From Spirosoma sp. (GTDB lineage Bacteria; Bacteroidota; Bacteroidia; Cytophagales; Spirosomataceae), in contig NZ_JAPLET010000026.1 of the NCBI RefSeq assembly GCF_026391055.1, forward strand, positions 682,001-746,000: DNA of 64,000 nt, read 5' to 3'. Below are positions 62,901-64,000 of the stretch, in pieces; position 1 is the stretch's first letter; each line of letters opens with the position of its first letter. The translations under genes and the position numbers were made by a program. Below the pieces are notes generated by a model. The model was not told the origin of the DNA. It saw nothing but the letters and a program-made list of their open reading frames with translations, and made no database searches.

Positions 62901-63644
62901 ATGAAAAAAACATTCATTTTGGGCCTTTTAGCCCTTAGTTTAATTGCCGCCGAAAAACCGCAGGCCCCGAACACGCTGACAGCCCAGGAGAAAAAAGATG
63001 GCTGGAAACTGCTTTTTGATGGTAAAACAACGAATGGCTGGCGGGGAGCTTACAAAGACAAGTTTCCGGAAAAAGGATGGAGCGTTACGGATGGCCTCTT
63101 AACGATTCAACAATCGGATGGCTCTGAATCGCAAAGTTTTGGCGACATCGTTACCGATGGTGAGTACAGCGACTTCGATCTGATGTTCGATTTCAAACTA
63201 ACCGAAGGGGCTAACAGTGGCGTTAAATATTATGTAGTCGAGGAATCGCCCAAGCCAAAAGGTTCGGCCTTTGGTCTGGAATTTCAGGTGCTGGATGACG
63301 ACAAACACCCCGACGCCAAAATGGGCCGCAATGGTAACCGCACAGTGGGTTCACTTTATGATTTGATTCCGGCCAGTGGCAAGAAAGCGAACCCCATTGG
63401 CGAATGGAATACCGGCCGCGTTGTTTCGAAAGGCAAACATGTAGAACACTGGCTGAACGGTAAAAAAGTTGTTGAGTACGAACGAGGCAGTGAACAGTTC
63501 AGAGAACTGGTTGCCATGAGCAAATACAAAGCGCCAGAATATAATGCTCATGGCCGCTTTGGTGAAGCCGCAAAAGGCCACATCCTACTTCAGGATCATG
63601 GCAATCGGGTGTTCTACCGAAATATGAAAATTAAAGCACTCTAA
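62901..63644 (+). CDS. DUF1080 protein (3-keto-disaccharide hydrolase/lyase type)
   Basis: The 247-residue protein has a signal peptide (MKKTFILGLLALSLIAAEKP) and one DUF1080 beta-sandwich. It opens with the family GWKLLFDGKTTNGWRGAYKDKFPEKGW stretch, followed by DFDLMFDFKLTEGANSGVKYYV, and ends with GHILLQDHGNRVFYRNMKIKAL. The family cleaves glycosidic bonds of 3-keto sugars, after a dehydrogenase has oxidised C3. The Gfo/Idh gene just downstream is the natural dehydrogenase candidate and the TIM barrel upstream a later step. The sugar is unknown. Confidence 0.92.
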   Translation: MKKTFILGLLALSLIAAEKPQAPNTLTAQEKKDGWKLLFDGKTTNGWRGAYKDKFPEKGWSVTDGLLTIQQSDGSESQSFGDIVTDGEYSDFDLMFDFKLTEGANSGVKYYVVEESPKPKGSAFGLEFQVLDDDKHPDAKMGRNGNRTVGSLYDLIPASGKKANPIGEWNTGRVVSKGKHVEHWLNGKKVVEYERGSEQFRELVAMSKYKAPEYNAHGRFGEAAKGHILLQDHGNRVFYRNMKIKAL

Positions 63645-63708
63645 TCTGACTATGGGCCAATACCCTTAGATCAATTCATGTCATTTCTATTTTAATCAAC
63701 TTGATCCT

Positions 63709-64000
63709 ATGGAAAATCGTCGTGATTTTATAAAAAAATCGGCTTTGGCTGGTCTCGGCATGAGCTTCTCGGCCGGCAGTTATGCCCGCATTCTTGGCTC
63801 GAACGACCGCGTTCGGGTAGGCATCATTGGCTTCTCCGATCGTTTTCGGGCGTCATTGGCTCCCGCCTTTATGGAACATGCCAAAGCGCAGAATTTTGCC
63901 TTCGTAGGCGTGTCGGACATCTGGAGCCGCCGTCGCGAAGAAGCGGAGCAGTTTTTAAAGGGCAAAGGCTGGAACGACAGTTCGTTCTTTAAAGCCCGAA
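63709..64000 (+). CDS. Gfo/Idh/MocA family oxidoreductase, cut by the window end
   Basis: The 97 visible codons start with MENRRDFIKKSALAGLGMSF, a twin-arginine signal, and then begin the NAD(P)-binding domain (RVRVGIIGFSDRFRASLAPAFMEHAKAQNFAFVGVSDIWSRR). Full-length members are around 400 residues. They oxidise or reduce sugars, and exported members near DUF1080 genes often oxidise C3 of a glycoside. It is the third enzyme of the sugar unit after SusCD. The catalytic Lys region is beyond the window. Confidence 0.9.
   Translation, partial: MENRRDFIKKSALAGLGMSFSAGSYARILGSNDRVRVGIIGFSDRFRASLAPAFMEHAKAQNFAFVGVSDIWSRRREEAEQFLKGKGWNDSSFFKAR

Overview
The window looks like chromosomal DNA of a Bacteroidota bacterium of the Cytophagales type, close to Spirosoma and its relatives. 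This is an inference from gene content: a SusC/SusD pair with a FecR-type protein, Reg_prop-type sensor kinase, PorT-like outer-membrane barrels, a lycopene cyclase, TAT-type sugar enzymes, and a TAnnTTTG-type promoter element. I see no rRNA, tRNA, CRISPR array, recognisable insertion sequence or phage module. Most genes are moderately GC-rich; the patatin gene near 39.7-41.9 kb and the 55.46-56.02 kb gap are visibly more AT-rich.

Layout. 0-5 kb: MFS exporter, acetamidase/formamidase, AraC regulator with an adjacent SDR, small lipoprotein. 5-13 kb: ArnT-like glycosyltransferase, pgi, two tandem outer-membrane barrel paralogues with unrelated low-complexity linkers, a siroheme-synthase N-domain protein and an FMN reductase. 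12.5-17.2 kb: minus-strand block with an alkyltransferase-like protein (no catalytic Cys), DUF3109, LysM lytic transglycosylase, O-methyltransferase and dtd. 17.4-26.5 kb: two small unknowns, S9 peptidase, DUF2490, a kinase/response-regulator pair, MerR/TipAS regulator, degenerate TlpA-like protein and acyltransferase 3. 26.9-32.8 kb: a complete tripartite RND efflux operon in the order TolC, pump, adaptor. 32.8-39.5 kb: DUF1343/NamZ-like, ankyrin, SDR, GH88/105, NTF2-like and GMC oxidoreductase. 39.7-45.3 kb: membrane patatin, two tandem stress-type SDRs, cytochrome P450. 45.5-55.5 kb: hpf, metK, Reg_prop histidine kinase, lycopene cyclase, lipA, two outer-membrane barrels, OsmC. 56-64 kb: FecR, SusC, SusD, sugar isomerase-like TIM barrel, DUF1080 and the start of a Gfo/Idh/MocA oxidoreductase. 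This last block reads as one catabolic unit for an oligosaccharide or glycoside, with import by SusCD and breakdown through 3-keto sugar chemistry.

The most unusual signal lies between the genes. At about a dozen loci the gap is filled by short purine- or pyrimidine-biased 'words' of 8-17 nt, repeated with drift and followed by reverse-complement copies, so that each gap can fold into a quasi-palindrome. The words differ from locus to locus, although some loci share them (52118-52150 and 54092-54124; 24-33 and 42989-42998). They occur between tandem, convergent and divergent genes, so they are not simply terminators, and several end within about 12 nt of the next start codon. Ordinary stem-T-tract terminators are also present and are listed separately.
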